Shown in pieces: positions 9,430 through 19,145 of a stretch of DNA of 64,000 nucleotides (its first letter is position 1; each line of letters begins with the position of its first letter). The notes beneath the pieces were generated by a model. The model was not told the origin of the DNA. It worked only from the letters and a program-made list of their open reading frames with translations, and did not search any database. The translations under genes were made by a program, and so were the position numbers. The stretch is taken from contig JAFLCX010000001.1 of assembly GCA_017302635.1 (NCBI GenBank), positions 248,001 through 312,000 on the forward strand, in the 5' to 3' direction. Source of the stretch: Hyphomicrobiales bacterium (GTDB lineage Bacteria > Pseudomonadota > Alphaproteobacteria > Rhizobiales > Beijerinckiaceae).

Positions 9430-9639
9430 ATGTCACGCAATGTTGGTTCGGTTGATCGCATCCTGCGCATCATCCTCGGTCTGGCCCTGATCGCCTATGC
9501 GATCCCGATCGGATTTTCGCAGACCGGCTGGAATTGGGTCGGCTGGATTGGCGTGGTGCCGATTCTCACTGCCGTCTTCAGCACCTGCCCGGCCTATTCC
9601 ATTCTGGGCATCTCGACCTGCCCCGTGAAAAAGGCCTAA
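9430..9639 (+). CDS. DUF2892 family inner membrane protein
   Basis: A 69-residue DUF2892 (YgaP-tail-like) protein. It has the family N-terminus MSRNVGSVDRILRIILGL, two transmembrane helices, and the CPAYSILGISTCP ending with two cysteines. Function is unknown, although the domain occurs fused to rhodanese in YgaP. A Shine-Dalgarno AAGGAGA precedes the ATG at 9430; the in-frame ATG at 9400 is too far upstream. Confidence 0.9.
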   Translation: MSRNVGSVDRILRIILGLALIAYAIPIGFSQTGWNWVGWIGVVPILTAVFSTCPAYSILGISTCPVKKA

Positions 9640-9659
9640 CAGCGCGCAACAATAGCGAA

Positions 9660-9687
9660 ACAGAGCGCAGTTATAGATGCGCTCTGT
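9660..9687. repeat. Inverted repeat between DUF2892 and DUF305 genes
   Basis: Perfect 9-base arms ACAGAGCGC and GCGCTCTGT flank a 10-base AT-rich loop. Only short T stretches follow on either strand, so it could be a weak terminator or a regulator site. Confidence 0.55.
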
Positions 9688-9724
9688 TCTCGCCATTCCA
9701 GCACTACCCCGGAAAGGGTTTGCC

Positions 9725-10144
9725 ATGCGCCATCGCTTCGCAATCAGCCTCGGAATTCTCGGCCTCGCCAGCGGCATCGTGCTGGCCCAGCATTCGGGCC
9801 ATGGGCCGCACGGCGGCAACATGCCCCATGGGGGGCATATGCAGCAGAGAGGTCATGGCTCCCACGGGGCAGCCCAGCAAGGGAACGCGCCGGCTTCCAC
9901 TCAGGCTTTCCGCGCCGCGAACGACAAAATGCACAAGGATATGGACATCCAGTTCTCGGGCGACGCCGATATCGACTTCTTCAAGGGTATGATTCCGCAC
10001 CATCAGGGTGCCATCGACATGGCGAAGGTCGTGCTTCAGCACGGCAAGGACCCGGAAACGAAAAAGCTCGCCGAGGAAATCATCGCGGCGCAAGAGCGGG
10101 AAATCGCCTTCATGCGCGACTGGCTGAAAAAGCGCGGACAGTAA
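9725..10144 (+). CDS. DUF305 family periplasmic protein, His/Gly-rich
   Basis: A 139-residue exported protein: signal peptide (about residues 1-21, ending VLAQ), then a His-Gly-Met-rich stretch, then a DUF305 four-helix domain. The diagnostic motif FKGMIPHHQGAIDMA is present, as is the REIAFMRDWL end. DUF305 proteins are often linked to copper handling, and the His-rich stretch could bind metal, but the metal role is inference. The start at 9725 gives the signal peptide. Confidence 0.88.
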   Translation: MRHRFAISLGILGLASGIVLAQHSGHGPHGGNMPHGGHMQQRGHGSHGAAQQGNAPASTQAFRAANDKMHKDMDIQFSGDADIDFFKGMIPHHQGAIDMAKVVLQHGKDPETKKLAEEIIAAQEREIAFMRDWLKKRGQ

Positions 10145-10154
10145 GCGTCCGTTC

Positions 10155-11138
10155 TCAGGCGATCCTTGCACCACCGCGCGTCTCGAGCCGGCTGATCGCC
10201 TCGCGGACCATTCGCGCGATGATATCGGCTGCTGGTTCGATCGCCCGGATCAGCCCCGCTGCCTCGCCATAAACGGGTGCCGAGTGTTCTGCATCGCCCG
10301 CTGCCAGCGCAGCCTTGTAAGCCGGAACCTCTTCAGCGAGGGCCATGCGCAAATCCTCCTCGCGGCCGTGCCAGCGATCGGTGAAAGCATTGCTGCCCAC
10401 CCGGATGGTGAAGCCCTCGGGCCAATCGAGTTCCCGCACGACATCCACCGCTTTTGTGCGCAGGGTCGAGTCGCCATCGCGCTCCACTGCCCGAAGCTGA
10501 TGCCCGTGCGGCGCGAGCGCCTCGGTCGCGGCCCAGAACCGGGTGCCGACCAGCACGCCATCAGCGCCCAGCATGAGGGCGGCAGCAAGGCCCCGCCCAT
10601 CGGCAATGCCCCCCGCCGCGAGCAGCAGGGTTTCGGGTGCGTGATGCGCGAGAAAATCGGTGACCTCCGCCACAAAGCTCAACGTGCCGCGCGTCGCACC
10701 ATGCCCCCCGGCCTCCGCCCCCTGCGCGACAATCGCGCTCGCGCCCGCATCAAGTGCGGCACGCACATGCGTCATATTCTGGCATTGGCAGATCAGCATC
10801 GCGCCGGAATCGCGGATCGCACGTGAGAACGGGGCGGGGTCACCGAATGACAGCATCAGCGCGGCAGGCTTGTGCGCCAGAACAAGATCGAGCAGTTCGG
10901 GTTTTTTCGCGAGGCTCCAGGTGATGAAACCGCAACCGGTGCGGACATTCCCGGCATCGCGATACGCGGCTTCGAGAAAGCCCGCATCGCCATAGCCTCC
11001 GCCGATCAGCCCGAGCCCTCCCGCGCGGCTCACCGCAGCCGCAAGCTTGCCGCCGGATGTCAGCGCCATCGGGGCCGAGAGGATCGGATGCATGATCCGA
11101 AGAGCGCGCGTCAGGCGCGTTTCGATCCGGCGATCCAT
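10155..11138 (-). CDS. Nitronate monooxygenase (2-nitropropane dioxygenase family)
   Basis: A 327-residue FMN-dependent TIM-barrel enzyme that oxidises alkyl nitronates. Family features are the N-terminal HPILSAPMALTSGGKLAAAV, the central IVAQGAEAGGHGATRG segment with the glycine-rich phosphate-binding region and catalytic-region histidine, and the AAGGIADGRGLAAALMLGADGV barrel strand. It lies downstream of the class IV aminotransferase gene on the same strand, but an intrinsic terminator ends 16 bases before its start, so it probably has its own promoter or depends on readthrough. Confidence 0.9.
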   Translation of the reverse strand: MDRRIETRLTRALRIMHPILSAPMALTSGGKLAAAVSRAGGLGLIGGGYGDAGFLEAAYRDAGNVRTGCGFITWSLAKKPELLDLVLAHKPAALMLSFGDPAPFSRAIRDSGAMLICQCQNMTHVRAALDAGASAIVAQGAEAGGHGATRGTLSFVAEVTDFLAHHAPETLLLAAGGIADGRGLAAALMLGADGVLVGTRFWAATEALAPHGHQLRAVERDGDSTLRTKAVDVVRELDWPEGFTIRVGSNAFTDRWHGREEDLRMALAEEVPAYKAALAAGDAEHSAPVYGEAAGLIRAIEPAADIIARMVREAISRLETRGGARIA

Positions 11139-11154
11139 CAGGCGAGCCCCGACG

Positions 11155-11184
11155 AAAAAGGCCGCAGCTTTGCGCCACGGCCTT
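11155..11184 (-). terminator. Intrinsic terminator between aminotransferase and nitronate monooxygenase genes
   Basis: On the minus strand AAGGCCG pairs with CGGCCTT around a 13-base loop and runs into TTTTT. It lies just upstream of the nitronate monooxygenase start. Confidence 0.75.
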
Positions 11185-11376
11185 CCTGTTGAGTCGGTCT
11201 CGAACCTTCGAAGGAACCACGTCTGTCATTGTGGGGGCGCAACGACGCGAATTCCTGAAAGCATCGCCTATCATCACCGGATTGATGGAGGCATAAGGGC
11301 TCAATCATGGCGAAATCCCGAAACGGAACACGAAAGCGTTTCCGGGCGAACGCGGCGGGAGTGCCGACCGCCGCAC
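11185..11376. other. Non-coding interval, possible small RNA or long 3' UTR
   Basis: No convincing gene is seen in these 192 bases. The interval contains the 10-base palindrome CCTTCGAAGG at 11205-11214 and ends in the minus-strand terminator, so a short minus-strand transcript or a long 3' UTR of the aminotransferase gene is plausible. Confidence 0.35.
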
Positions 11377-12231
11377 TCACACATCATGCGCGAAGGCCCA
11401 GTAGAGTTCACGAGTCTTGCGATAGACAGGGCCGGGCTGGAACTTCGTGTCGTCCAGCGCCGTCACCGGCATCACCTTCGAGTAATTGCCCGATGAGAAC
11501 ACCTCGTCGGCACCTTCGAAATCCTTGTAGGTCAGGGTTTTCTCGACCACTTCCGTGCCATCATCGCGCAAGAGGCTGATCACCCTTTGGCGCGTGATGC
11601 CATTGAGGAAAGAGCCATTCGGCGCAGGGGTGAACACAACGCCATCCTTGACCATGAAGATATTTGCGGTGGCAGTCTCGGCAATATTGCCGAGCATGTC
11701 GCGCACGAGGCAATTGTCGAAGCCGCGCGATTTCGCCTCGCCAAGACAGCGGGCATTGTTCGGGTAGAGGCACCCGGCTTTCGCATCAGTCGGCATGCAT
11801 TCGATCGAGGGGCGGCGGAAAGGCGAGAGCGTCAGCGTCATCGCCTTGGGCTCCGGCATCGGCGCTTCGAACAGGCAGAGCGCGAAGCGGCAATCGTCCG
11901 GATCGGGCAGGATGGTCGAAGGCCCCTCGCCCTCGGCCCAGACCATCGGCTTCACGTAAAGCGGCGTGCCGGGCGTGAACTTCTTCACGCCTTCATGCGT
12001 CAGCGAAACGATTTCGGCAGCGCTCGCCTTCGCCTTCATGCCGAGATTGCTCGCGGAGCGGACAAGGCGCTCGGCATGGCGATCAAGGTCTGGCGCGACG
12101 CCTTCAAAAACCCGCGCGCCATCAAAAACGGTCGAGGCCAGCCAGAAAGCGTGGCTGCGCGGGCCCATCAGCGGCGGGTTGCCGTGATGCCATTGTCCTT
12201 CAAAAAAGGTCCAGGTTTCCGACCACGCCAT
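11377..12231 (-). CDS. ilvE: Class IV aminotransferase, branched-chain amino acid type
   Basis: A PLP fold-type IV aminotransferase of 284 residues, expected to interconvert branched-chain amino acids and 2-oxoacids. Visible motifs are the N-terminal STVFDGARVFEG, the PLP-lysine region (DAKAGCLYPNNARCLGEA) and the phosphate-site region GNIAETATANIFMV followed by FLNGITRQRVI. The start at 12231 (MAWSETWTFFEG) is chosen over an upstream ATG at 12297. Substrate within class IV (branched-chain versus D-amino acid or aminodeoxychorismate) cannot be fixed from motifs alone. Confidence 0.85.
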   Translation of the reverse strand: MAWSETWTFFEGQWHHGNPPLMGPRSHAFWLASTVFDGARVFEGVAPDLDRHAERLVRSASNLGMKAKASAAEIVSLTHEGVKKFTPGTPLYVKPMVWAEGEGPSTILPDPDDCRFALCLFEAPMPEPKAMTLTLSPFRRPSIECMPTDAKAGCLYPNNARCLGEAKSRGFDNCLVRDMLGNIAETATANIFMVKDGVVFTPAPNGSFLNGITRQRVISLLRDDGTEVVEKTLTYKDFEGADEVFSSGNYSKVMPVTALDDTKFQPGPVYRKTRELYWAFAHDV

Positions 12232-12361
12232 GATGCTCCCCCATGAGAATATTTTTCTCAAATGAGCCCGCGCCACGGGCGAGGTCAACCACCACACGCC
12301 GACGTGACTGCCCTATTCGAACAAATCATGATTTCATCACACTCGCGAATTGGAGGGTGCG

Positions 12362-13024
12362 ATGCCGGGAATTTTCATGTTCGACGCCTACGGCACGCTG
12401 TTCGACGTGCATTCGGCGGTGATGCGTGCCGGAGCCTCTCTCGGGCCCAAGGCCGGGGAACTCTCGGCACTCTGGCGTGCGAAACAGCTCGAGTATTCCT
12501 GGACGCTGACGGCGATGGGCCAATCTGCCTCGGCGGATTTCTGGCAGCTCACGCAGCGGGCGCTCGATTTCGCCCTTGAGCGCTTTGACGTGCGCGAGCC
12601 CGCCCTCCGATCAGCCCTGCTCGATGCCTACCGCACGCTCAATGCCTTCGCCGAAGTGCCGGATACGCTGTCGCAACTGAAGGCGACAGGCCATCGCACC
12701 GCGATTTTCACCAATGGCACCCGCGGGATGATCGAGGATGCCATCCGCGCCGCGCACCTCGGAAGATTGATCGATCAGGTGATCACGGTCGAGGAAACGG
12801 GCGTATTCAAGCCCGCCATGAGCGTTTATGCGCATGCGGCACAAGCTGCCGGGATGACATCCCGGCGCGAGATCACCTTCTTCTCCTCGAACCGTTGGGA
12901 TGTCGCCGGTGCCGCTGCCGCAGGTTTCAGCCCGATCTGGGTGAACCGAGCAGGACAACCGGATGAATACCCGGCCCTCGCGCCTCTCCGCGTCATCCCG
13001 GACCTGCGCAATCTCCTCGCCTGA
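12362..13024 (+). CDS. Haloacid dehalogenase type II (L-2-haloacid dehalogenase family)
   Basis: A 220-residue HAD hydrolase of the type II haloacid dehalogenase subgroup. Nucleophile Asp8 is in MFDAYGTLFD, motif II is IFTNGT, the lysine is in GVFKPAMSVY, and the late motif is FFSSNRWDVAGAAAAGF, which is characteristic of dehalogenases rather than phosphatases. It is cytoplasmic. The GGAGG ribosome site lies before the ATG at 12362. Divergent from the aminotransferase gene. True haloacid substrates are unproven. Confidence 0.88.
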   Translation: MPGIFMFDAYGTLFDVHSAVMRAGASLGPKAGELSALWRAKQLEYSWTLTAMGQSASADFWQLTQRALDFALERFDVREPALRSALLDAYRTLNAFAEVPDTLSQLKATGHRTAIFTNGTRGMIEDAIRAAHLGRLIDQVITVEETGVFKPAMSVYAHAAQAAGMTSRREITFFSSNRWDVAGAAAAGFSPIWVNRAGQPDEYPALAPLRVIPDLRNLLA

Positions 13025-14407
13025 TCAGCGTTTGGCCAATGCTTCAATGATGCGCGCCCAGCTCCTTTGTCCTTTGAAGAAGCTCTGGAGGTCGTATTTT
13101 TCGTTCGGCGAGTGGATGCGGTCGTCGTCGAGCCCGTAACCGATGAGCAGGGCATCGAGCCCCAGAACGCGCTTGAAATCCCCCACGATCGGGATCGAGC
13201 CGCCATGCCCGAGCACCACTGGCTCCTTGCCCCATTCATCCTTCAGCGCCTGCACGGCGAGGCGCAGATCGGCGCTGTCCTCGCTCACCTGCACGGCGCG
13301 GCTGCCCTTGTAGCCAATGAACTCGACCGAGCAATCCGGCGGGATCATTGTCCGCACATAATCGCGGAAGTTCTTCTGGATGGCTTTCGGGTCCTGATCA
13401 TGCACGAGGCGGAACGAGATTTTCGCCCGCGCCTCGCCGGCAATCACGGTCTTGGTGCCCTGTCCGGTATAGCCGGACCAGATGCCGTTGACATCACAGG
13501 TCGGCCGGGCCTGAATTTTTTCGACCAGAGTGCGGTCTTTCTCGCCCGCCGCATATTTCAGGCCGATCGTGCTCAGGTAATCGGCCTCCGTGAGGCCGAG
13601 CGCGTTCCACGACGCCTTGCGATTGTCGCCCGTCTCATGCACGCCGTCATAAAAATGCGGCACCGTGATACGCCCGTTCGCATCATGCATCGCAGCGATG
13701 ATGCGCGCGAGGATGTGGATCGGGTTCTGCGCCGTGCCACCGAAATGGCCCGAATGCAGATCTCGATCGGCGGCGCGGATGATGATCTCCTCATAGAGCA
13801 ATCCACGCAGCGACGACGTGATCTGCGGTGTTTCGCGATCCCACATGCCGGTATCGCAGACAAGACAGATATCGGCCCTGAACTCGGCTGCATGCGCTTC
13901 AAGGAAGGCCGGCAGGTTGATCGAGCCGTTCTCCTCCTCGCCCTCGATCATCACGGAGAGCGAAATTGGCAGGTCTCCCGTCTCTGCAATGATCGCGCGG
14001 CAGGCTTCGAGAAACGTCATCACCTGCCCCTTGTCGTCGCAGGCCCCGCGCGCGACGATTGCCTTGCGACCGGGCTCGATCTCCTGAACCGAAGGCTCGA
14101 AGGGCGGGTGCTTCCAAAGCTCCAGCGGATCAACCGGCTGCACGTCGTAATGGCCGTAGAACAGCACATGCGGCTTGCCCGCGCGGCGGCGATGGCCGAC
14201 CACAACCGGATGCCCCGGTGTCGCACGGGCGCTTGCCTCGAAGCCCAGCGACTGCAAGTCCGCGACAAGATGGGCGGCAGCTCGCGCCACATCGGACTTG
14301 AAAGCGGGGTCTGTCGAGATCGATGGAATGGCGAGAAGCGCGAAGAGGCGCTGGAGGCTTGCCTCCTGCATCTGGTCAAGGCGCGAGAGGACGGCAGGGA
14401 GAGACAT
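13025..14407 (-). CDS. M20 family dipeptidase
   Basis: A 460-residue dizinc exopeptidase of the M20/M25/M40 family. Metal and catalytic residues are recognisable in LFYGHYDVQPVDP (His and Asp), RGACDDKGQV (bridging Asp), IEGEEENGS (general base and ligand Glu), the CDTGMWD ligand Asp and the C-terminal HSPNEKYDL His. The inserted dimerisation (lid) domain is present at normal length. It is expected to cleave dipeptides in the cytoplasm. It lies downstream of the LysE-type exporter gene (25-base gap), a sensible pairing of dipeptide hydrolysis and amino acid export. Confidence 0.93.
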   Translation of the reverse strand: MSLPAVLSRLDQMQEASLQRLFALLAIPSISTDPAFKSDVARAAAHLVADLQSLGFEASARATPGHPVVVGHRRRAGKPHVLFYGHYDVQPVDPLELWKHPPFEPSVQEIEPGRKAIVARGACDDKGQVMTFLEACRAIIAETGDLPISLSVMIEGEEENGSINLPAFLEAHAAEFRADICLVCDTGMWDRETPQITSSLRGLLYEEIIIRAADRDLHSGHFGGTAQNPIHILARIIAAMHDANGRITVPHFYDGVHETGDNRKASWNALGLTEADYLSTIGLKYAAGEKDRTLVEKIQARPTCDVNGIWSGYTGQGTKTVIAGEARAKISFRLVHDQDPKAIQKNFRDYVRTMIPPDCSVEFIGYKGSRAVQVSEDSADLRLAVQALKDEWGKEPVVLGHGGSIPIVGDFKRVLGLDALLIGYGLDDDRIHSPNEKYDLQSFFKGQRSWARIIEALAKR

Positions 14408-14432
14408 GGGGGAATCCTTTGGGGAGGGAGAG

Positions 14433-15053
14433 TTATGATTGCATCATCCACAGCACGAGCTTCGCGGCAATCGCGAACATGATACATGCGATGATTGCAT
14501 CGAGAATGCGCCACGCCACCGGCTTTGCGAAAAGCGGCGTCAGCACCCGCGCCCCGTATGCGAGGCCGAAGAACCAGACGAACGAGGCGCTCGCGGCGCC
14601 GATCCCGTATGCCCAGCGCGCCTCACCTGAATAAGGTGCGGCGAGGCTCCCGACCAGAATGACCGTATCGAGCCAGACATGCGGGTTGAGAAAGGTGAAA
14701 GCGGCACAGGCTGCCAGCGCCGCCCGGAGCGTGATGGGCCCACCGGCACCCACATCCAGAGCGGAGGGGAATGCCGCCCGTCGCGCGGCTTTGAGGCCAT
14801 ACCAGCCGAGAAACAGAACCCCGAAAACGGTGACACCCGTGAGCATGCCCGGCACGCGCTGGATAAGAAGCCCAAGCCCCGCAACGCCGAGCGCGATCAG
14901 GATTGCATCGGAGAGCGCGCAAAACAGCGCCACCGCGAAAACATGTTCGCGCTTGATGCCCTGCCGCAGCACGAAGGCATTTTGAGCGCCGATGGCGATG
15001 ATCAGCGATCCGCCGATCGCGAAACCGGTCAGGAAGGGAGCGAGCGGGAGCAT
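14433..15053 (-). CDS. LysE/ArgO family amino acid exporter
   Basis: A 206-residue inner membrane protein with six predicted helices. The family motif IIAIGAQNAFVLRQGIKREHVF is split across the first loop. Homologues export lysine or arginine; which amino acid is moved here is unknown. The start at 15053 is preferred over 15068. The gene probably shares a transcript with the M20 dipeptidase downstream. Confidence 0.9.
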   Translation of the reverse strand: MLPLAPFLTGFAIGGSLIIAIGAQNAFVLRQGIKREHVFAVALFCALSDAILIALGVAGLGLLIQRVPGMLTGVTVFGVLFLGWYGLKAARRAAFPSALDVGAGGPITLRAALAACAAFTFLNPHVWLDTVILVGSLAAPYSGEARWAYGIGAASASFVWFFGLAYGARVLTPLFAKPVAWRILDAIIACIMFAIAAKLVLWMMQS

Positions 15054-15131
15054 GGGCCAGGATTTCACAGGCTGGACAAGCGGAGCGGATTCGAATTTCC
15101 TGCGCCAGGTTTCAGGCTGGAGATTCTCGAC

Positions 15132-15566
15132 ATGCTCTCAACACGGGCTGCGGCCGGTTTGTCCAGCCTTGTTTTCGTGGCTTTCTGCGTCACAACGCCA
15201 ACCCTCGCGCAGCAGAAGCGCAAGAGCGGCAACGAACAGATGAAACTTTCGGCCGTTGCCAATCAGGAGATCGAGTTGCGATCCGCGCTCAGCCTCGATC
15301 GCAATTGCGACTCCTACGACATGCCGCGCATCGCGATCATCCGTGCGCCGAAAAACGGCACGGTGACGGAAGAATTCCGTGAGCGCTATTCGAATTTCGG
15401 CCCCAATAACCCGCGCAAGATCTGCAACGACAAGAAATCGAAGGCGACTTATGCTCTCTACCGCGCAACATCGGGGTTTCAGGGCGTCGACCGCTTCACC
15501 TTCGCCATCGTCTATTATGACGGAAAAACTGACGTCTATGACGTCGAGATGACTGTCTGGCGCTGA
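15132..15566 (+). CDS. Secreted hypothetical protein, paralogue 1 of a tandem pair
   Basis: I recognise no named family. The 144-residue product has a signal peptide (about residues 1-27, ending TLAQ). The mature part has two cysteines (DRNCDSY and KICNDKK), an APKNGTV strand and the C-terminal block GFQGVDRFTFAIVYYDG...YDVEMTV. The same features in the same order recur in the gene that follows 21 bases later. The fold looks all-beta, resembling Ig-like repeat endings. The start at 15132 is set by GGAG and the signal peptide; the long upstream open frame is not coding. Confidence 0.8.
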   Translation: MLSTRAAAGLSSLVFVAFCVTTPTLAQQKRKSGNEQMKLSAVANQEIELRSALSLDRNCDSYDMPRIAIIRAPKNGTVTEEFRERYSNFGPNNPRKICNDKKSKATYALYRATSGFQGVDRFTFAIVYYDGKTDVYDVEMTVWR

Positions 15567-15587
15567 TCGCCATCAGAGGAATTTTTC

Positions 15588-15980
15588 ATGATCCGATATT
15601 TTGCCATCGCTGCCGCCCTTGCTTTCGCTGGTCAGGCCGAAGCCCAGAACCAGCGCCACAAATGGCAGCGCGCGGCGGTTGGCACCCAGCCGATCGAACT
15701 GGTTTTCGCGACCCATATCGATATGGATTGCAAATCGAAGGGCGAGAGCAGGCTCGTGATCTCGCAGGCCCCGAAAAACGGGTTGCTGACCGGCAGCCAG
15801 CATCAAGGTTTTTCCGAATTCTCCGGCTCTTATGCCAAATGCGAAGACCGGAAGGTCGATGGCCTGCGCGTCGTCTACGCCGCCAGCCCCGGCTTCAAAG
15901 GCAAGGACAGGTTCACCTTCATTGTTGTCTATTCAGACGGCGAAACCCGCCGCTACGACGTGGAGATGACGGTGTATTGA
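15588..15980 (+). CDS. Secreted hypothetical protein, paralogue 2 of a tandem pair
   Basis: A 130-residue exported protein (signal peptide about residues 1-19, ending AEAQ). It is clearly homologous to the preceding gene product: shared cysteines (MDCKSK and AKCEDRK), shared APKNG, and nearly identical C-terminal blocks GFKGKDRFTFIVVYSDG and YDVEMTV. It has no transmembrane anchor, so it is predicted periplasmic or secreted. The spacing suggests cotranscription with its paralogue. Confidence 0.8.
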   Translation: MIRYFAIAAALAFAGQAEAQNQRHKWQRAAVGTQPIELVFATHIDMDCKSKGESRLVISQAPKNGLLTGSQHQGFSEFSGSYAKCEDRKVDGLRVVYAASPGFKGKDRFTFIVVYSDGETRRYDVEMTVY

Positions 15981-15989
15981 GGGGCGGGC

Positions 15990-17519
<1,530 letters not shown>

Positions 17520-17700
17520 GTGGGTCTCTCCAAGCCGTTTTGAATGCGGGCGAATTCGCTATACCCGTTTTGATGGGCTTTCGGAAAGATCGCAATTGAA
17601 CGAAAAACCCGATGCAATTGTCATCTTCCGGCAAGCTGAGAGTCGCCCCGCGGTAAGGTGAGCTGTGGGAAGCTGATCTCGTCACACAAGGAGTTCCTGC

Positions 17701-18528
17701 ATGTCACCGCGCTTGCCCTTCGCTCTCATCGCTCTTCTTGCCGCAGGCGCGAGCGCCATCGCCGACACCTATCGCCGGGCCGATGGCGTGATGGTGGATG
17801 CCAAGGTTCTCGATGCGCGCGGCTGCGCCCCGCTCGTCATCATCTCGCACGGGCTGGGCGGAAGCCTTTCCGGCAACGCGCCGCTCGCTGCAGCGCTCAA
17901 TCGGGCCGGGTTTCGCGTTGTAGTGCCGAGCCACGCCGAGAGCGGACCCCGGCTGCTGATGGCCGGGCTTTCCGGCGGCCGCGGAATGCGCGGCCTTGAT
18001 GCTGCCGCATCCGATCCTGCGGCGCACCGGGCGCGTCAGGCCGATCTTGACGCCATCCTCGCAGCCGAACTCGCGCGCTGCCGCGTGCCCTTCAAGGTGC
18101 TCGCGGGGCATTCGATGGGTGCACGCTCGACGCTGGTCGAAGCGGGCGCCGCCTCCTCGACCGGCATTCGCGGCAAAGACCGGTTTGATGCCTACATCGC
18201 CATCTCACCGCTCGGGGAGGGGCACGGCATGTTTCCCGAGGGCAGCGGTGCAGGTCTGCGCAAGCCGGTGCTGATGATCACCGGCACACGCGATCAATCG
18301 GCCGAACGCAGTTACGAGTCGCGACTTTCGGCCTTCGAGGGTTTGGCGCTGGGCCGCAAACGCCTCGCCGTGATCGAGGGCGCGACTCATCGTGCGCTCG
18401 GCGGCCGGGGCGAACCTCAGGTCGGCGCGATGGTGGGTGTGATCGCGGTGGAATTCCTCAGTCAGATCAGGCCGGGGCCCTGGGGACCGCCCGGGCGTCG
18501 CGCCGGTGTGACCTTCGCCGAGAAGTAG
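17701..18528 (+). CDS. Secreted alpha/beta hydrolase
   Basis: A 275-residue exported hydrolase: signal peptide (about residues 1-20, ending SAIA), oxyanion-region HGLGGSLSGNAPLAAAL, nucleophile serine in AGHSMGARSTL and C-terminal histidine in EGATHRALGG. This resembles dienelactone hydrolase-like or platelet-activating factor acetylhydrolase-like periplasmic esterases. The substrate is unknown. A 180-base gap separates it from the divergent HerA-like gene. Confidence 0.85.
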   Translation: MSPRLPFALIALLAAGASAIADTYRRADGVMVDAKVLDARGCAPLVIISHGLGGSLSGNAPLAAALNRAGFRVVVPSHAESGPRLLMAGLSGGRGMRGLDAAASDPAAHRARQADLDAILAAELARCRVPFKVLAGHSMGARSTLVEAGAASSTGIRGKDRFDAYIAISPLGEGHGMFPEGSGAGLRKPVLMITGTRDQSAERSYESRLSAFEGLALGRKRLAVIEGATHRALGGRGEPQVGAMVGVIAVEFLSQIRPGPWGPPGRRAGVTFAEK

Positions 18529-18620
18529 AAAGGTTTACCTCTAAACTTTCAAGCTTGCGCGACCCTGCCGGATCGCGTAACCCTCCCGCCCGAAAAAGGG
18601 CGAACCGACGGGAGAGAGCC

Positions 18621-19013
18621 ATGATGGAAGAGCTGATCAATCGCGTGGTGCAGAATGTCGGGCTTGACCCCGCGCTCGCCGAGAAGGCTGTTGGCCTGAT
18701 TTTCGCGTTCCTCCAGAAGGAAGCGCCCGAGGCTGCGGCCGAAGCTTTCGCCGCGATGCCGGGTGCCGAGGCGTTGGCGGCCTCCAATGCCGCGTCGGAA
18801 GGCGGTGGAGGATTGATGGGCGGCCTGATGGGCATGATGGGTGGCGGCGGCGGCGTGATGGCGCTGGGCCAGCAGCTCATGGGCGCCGGAATCGGCATGG
18901 GCCAGATCCCGACCCTTTCCAAGGAAGTGTTTGCCTTCGGCCGCGAAAAGGCGGGCGAAGATGCAATGGGCGCAATCGTCGGCGCAATTCCCGGCCTCAG
19001 CCAGTTCGTCTGA
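18621..19013 (+). CDS. Small Gly/Met-rich protein, DUF2780/DUF2267-like
   Basis: A 130-residue soluble protein. The N-terminal helical part (MMEELINRVVQNVGLDPALA followed by an acidic helix) resembles DUF2267/DUF2780-type proteins. It is followed by a striking Gly-Met-rich linker with several GGLMG and MMGGGGG units, then a short helical end (GEDAMGAIVGAIPGLSQFV). There is no signal peptide. GGGAGAGA precedes the ATG at 18621. The family assignment is tentative and the function unknown. Confidence 0.7.
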   Translation: MMEELINRVVQNVGLDPALAEKAVGLIFAFLQKEAPEAAAEAFAAMPGAEALAASNAASEGGGGLMGGLMGMMGGGGGVMALGQQLMGAGIGMGQIPTLSKEVFAFGREKAGEDAMGAIVGAIPGLSQFV

Positions 19014-19109
19014 GGCCCTATGTCGGATTCCCAAGGAAGGCTGGGCCCGGCGCAGATGCGCCGGTCTCCCTTTCCATCGAACAGTTGCCACCCCCTTCCA
19101 AAGTCGTTT

Positions 19110-19137
19110 TTGCGTTGCAATGAAGCCGCGCTATAGA
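19110..19137 (+). promoter_or_regulatory. Putative promoter of the methylmalonyl-CoA mutase genes
   Basis: TTGCGT (19110-19115) and TATAGA (19132-19137) are separated by 16 bases. The -10 ends 8 bases before the mutA ATG, which would give a leaderless or nearly leaderless transcript; no Shine-Dalgarno is visible there. Confidence 0.45.
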
Positions 19138-19145
19138 AGCGCCTC

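Noticed and set aside
11195..11215. tRNA-like T-arm sequence GGTTCGAGACC on the minus strand
   Set aside because: No acceptor, D or anticodon stems can be drawn around it.
11138..11380. An 80-codon minus-strand open frame following the aminotransferase gene
   Set aside because: Starts on a GTG overlapping the stop, runs through the terminator and has no protein-like pattern.
13067..14482. A 471-codon plus-strand open frame opposite the M20 dipeptidase gene
   Set aside because: Shadow of the M20 gene; sequence is Arg/His/Ala-rich with no motif.
14679..15131. N-terminal extension of the 15132 secreted protein gene
   Set aside because: The extension overlaps the LysE-type gene on the other strand and would bury the signal peptide; the start at 15132 has a ribosome site.
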